DNA of 64,000 bases from Hydrogenophaga sp. NFH-34 (GTDB lineage Bacteria; Pseudomonadota; Gammaproteobacteria; Burkholderiales; Burkholderiaceae_C), in NCBI RefSeq assembly GCF_021401345.1, contig NZ_JACBGE010000024.1:1-64000 (forward strand). The letters run 5' to 3'. Positions 63,685-64,000 of the stretch are shown here, in pieces. Under the pieces are notes generated by a model that made no database searches, was not told the DNA's origin, and saw only the letters and a program-made list of their open reading frames with translations. The first letter of the stretch is position 1. Every line of letters starts with the position of its first letter. The position numbers and the translations under genes are program-made.

Positions 63685-63776
63685 TGCAGCGGTTTGCGTA
63701 AATGCCGTGGCCGTGGCCACGGAATGACGTTATAAATGCACTATCTTGCGTCTTGAGGAGTATGCATTAAAGTGCA
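63685..63776. promoter_or_regulatory. Triple BoxR/BzdR-like operator between boxD and boxR
   Basis: Three boxes of form TGCA-N6-TGCR occur: TGCA-GCGGTT-TGCG (63685-63698), TGCA-CTATCT-TGCG (63737-63750) and TGCA-TTAAAG-TGCA (63763-63776). Their starts are 52 and 26 bp apart. A minus-strand -10-like TATAAC (63734-63729) and a weak -35 (63757-63752), 17 bp apart, bracket the middle box, so a bound repressor would block the boxD promoter. TGCA-N6-TGCA is, as I recall, the operator described for BzdR and BoxR in Azoarcus. A 12 bp palindrome CCGTGGCCACGG (63711-63722) also lies here. Confidence 0.6.
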
Positions 63777-63847
63777 TGTCCCGAGGCATTTTGACGACTG
63801 GGGTTTACCCTCGACCGCTTCGCCAACAGACGAAAGGCGCCCGCGCC

Positions 63848-64000
63848 ATGACCGCCAGCGACACCCTCATCGCCCCGCCAGCCCCTGCCGCCGACGACGC
63901 CGAGCGCCATCCCTTCCTGGTGGCGCTGGGCGAGCGCGTGCGCAATCTGCGCTCGCGCAAGGGCATGACGCGCAAGGCGGTGGCGGTAGCGGCCGATGTG
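63848..64000 (+). CDS. boxR: BoxR-type transcriptional regulator, N-terminus (cut by window edge)
   Basis: Only 51 codons are present: MTASDTLIAPPAPAADD, then FLVALGERVRNLRSRKGMTR and KAVAVAADV. The second part is the first half of an XRE/Cro helix-turn-helix. BoxR and BzdR proteins begin this way and continue into a shikimate-kinase-like domain that binds benzoyl-CoA, releasing the repressor. That domain is beyond the window. Identification rests on the helix-turn-helix start, the divergent placement from boxD, and the operator-like boxes between them. Confidence 0.75.
   Translation, partial: MTASDTLIAPPAPAADDAERHPFLVALGERVRNLRSRKGMTRKAVAVAADV

Noticed and set aside
63711..63722. CCGTGGCCACGG palindrome as the main regulator site
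   Set aside because: It is a perfect 12 bp palindrome but of a kind common in GC-rich DNA; the TGCA-N6-TGCR boxes around it are better supported by the known regulator family.
60311..63727. A plus-strand open frame of 1138 codons across bclA and boxD
   Set aside because: It is antisense to two well-supported enzymes, has a composition rich in Gly, His, Gln, Val and Ala with no domain, and results from third-position G/C bias in the true genes.

Overview
This 64 kb window is high-GC chromosomal DNA from a betaproteobacterium, most likely Burkholderiales, family Comamonadaceae (inference). The grounds are a ResB/CcsA cytochrome c assembly system, a pilMNOPQ-aroK-aroB-dgt block, the order lolB-ispE-tRNA-Gln-prs-rplY-pth, an hrcA/nadK/recN group, and an aerobic 'box' benzoyl-CoA locus with a BoxR-type regulator. 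Most of the window is densely packed housekeeping DNA with many 1-4 bp overlaps between genes. No gap without a gene exceeds about 225 bp. There is no CRISPR array, rRNA operon or prophage. The only insertion-sequence trace is the tail of an IS110-type transposase at the left edge.

Layout, left to right. (1) 0-7.4 kb: IS110 tail, engB, cytochrome c4, resB-ccsA, msrP-msrQ, lptM and cyaY. (2) 7.4-19.8 kb: ponA, divergent from pilM-N-O-P-Q, then a small unknown lipoprotein, aroK, aroB, dgt and an MFS carrier. The pil block is visibly less GC-rich than its flanks. (3) 19.8-23.3 kb: a bufferin-type operon (DUF2282 precursor peptide, MNIO/DUF692 enzyme, DUF2063 partner, DoxX) that diverges from an ECF sigma factor and its zinc-finger anti-sigma factor. 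(4) 23.3-31.5 kb: ftsY, a pair of M16 peptidases, rsmD, coaD, ferredoxin, pth, rplY, prs and tRNA-Gln. (5) 31.5-43.8 kb: ispE-lolB-TPR protein, mutM, a dynamin-like GTPase, mutY, rapZ, recN, nadK, hrcA, tRNA-Met and tRNA-Arg. (6) 44-60 kb: a TRAP transporter (dctQ-dctM-dctP), greB, a SpoT-type ppGpp enzyme, nadB, scpA with a DUF3460 gene, a SulP transporter, a BamE-like lipoprotein, a DUF1275 protein, metG and apbC. (7) 59-64 kb: a branched-chain-type substrate-binding protein, benzoate-CoA ligase, boxD and the start of boxR.

Two regulatory patterns stand out. First, the same ECF-like promoter, TGTAAG-N16-CGAC, lies directly before msrP (5231-5256, + strand) and before the bufferin precursor gene (22398-22423, - strand). 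This suggests that the sigma/anti-sigma pair at 22.5 kb controls both periplasmic methionine sulfoxide repair and copper/thiol defence. Second, the boxD/boxR divergent region carries three TGCA-N6-TGCR boxes whose starts are 52 and 26 bp apart. They fit BoxR/BzdR-type operators for benzoyl-CoA control.

Assignments rest on reading translated motifs and gene order only. No database search was possible. Start codons were chosen from alignment with remembered family N-termini, ribosome-binding sites and signal peptides.
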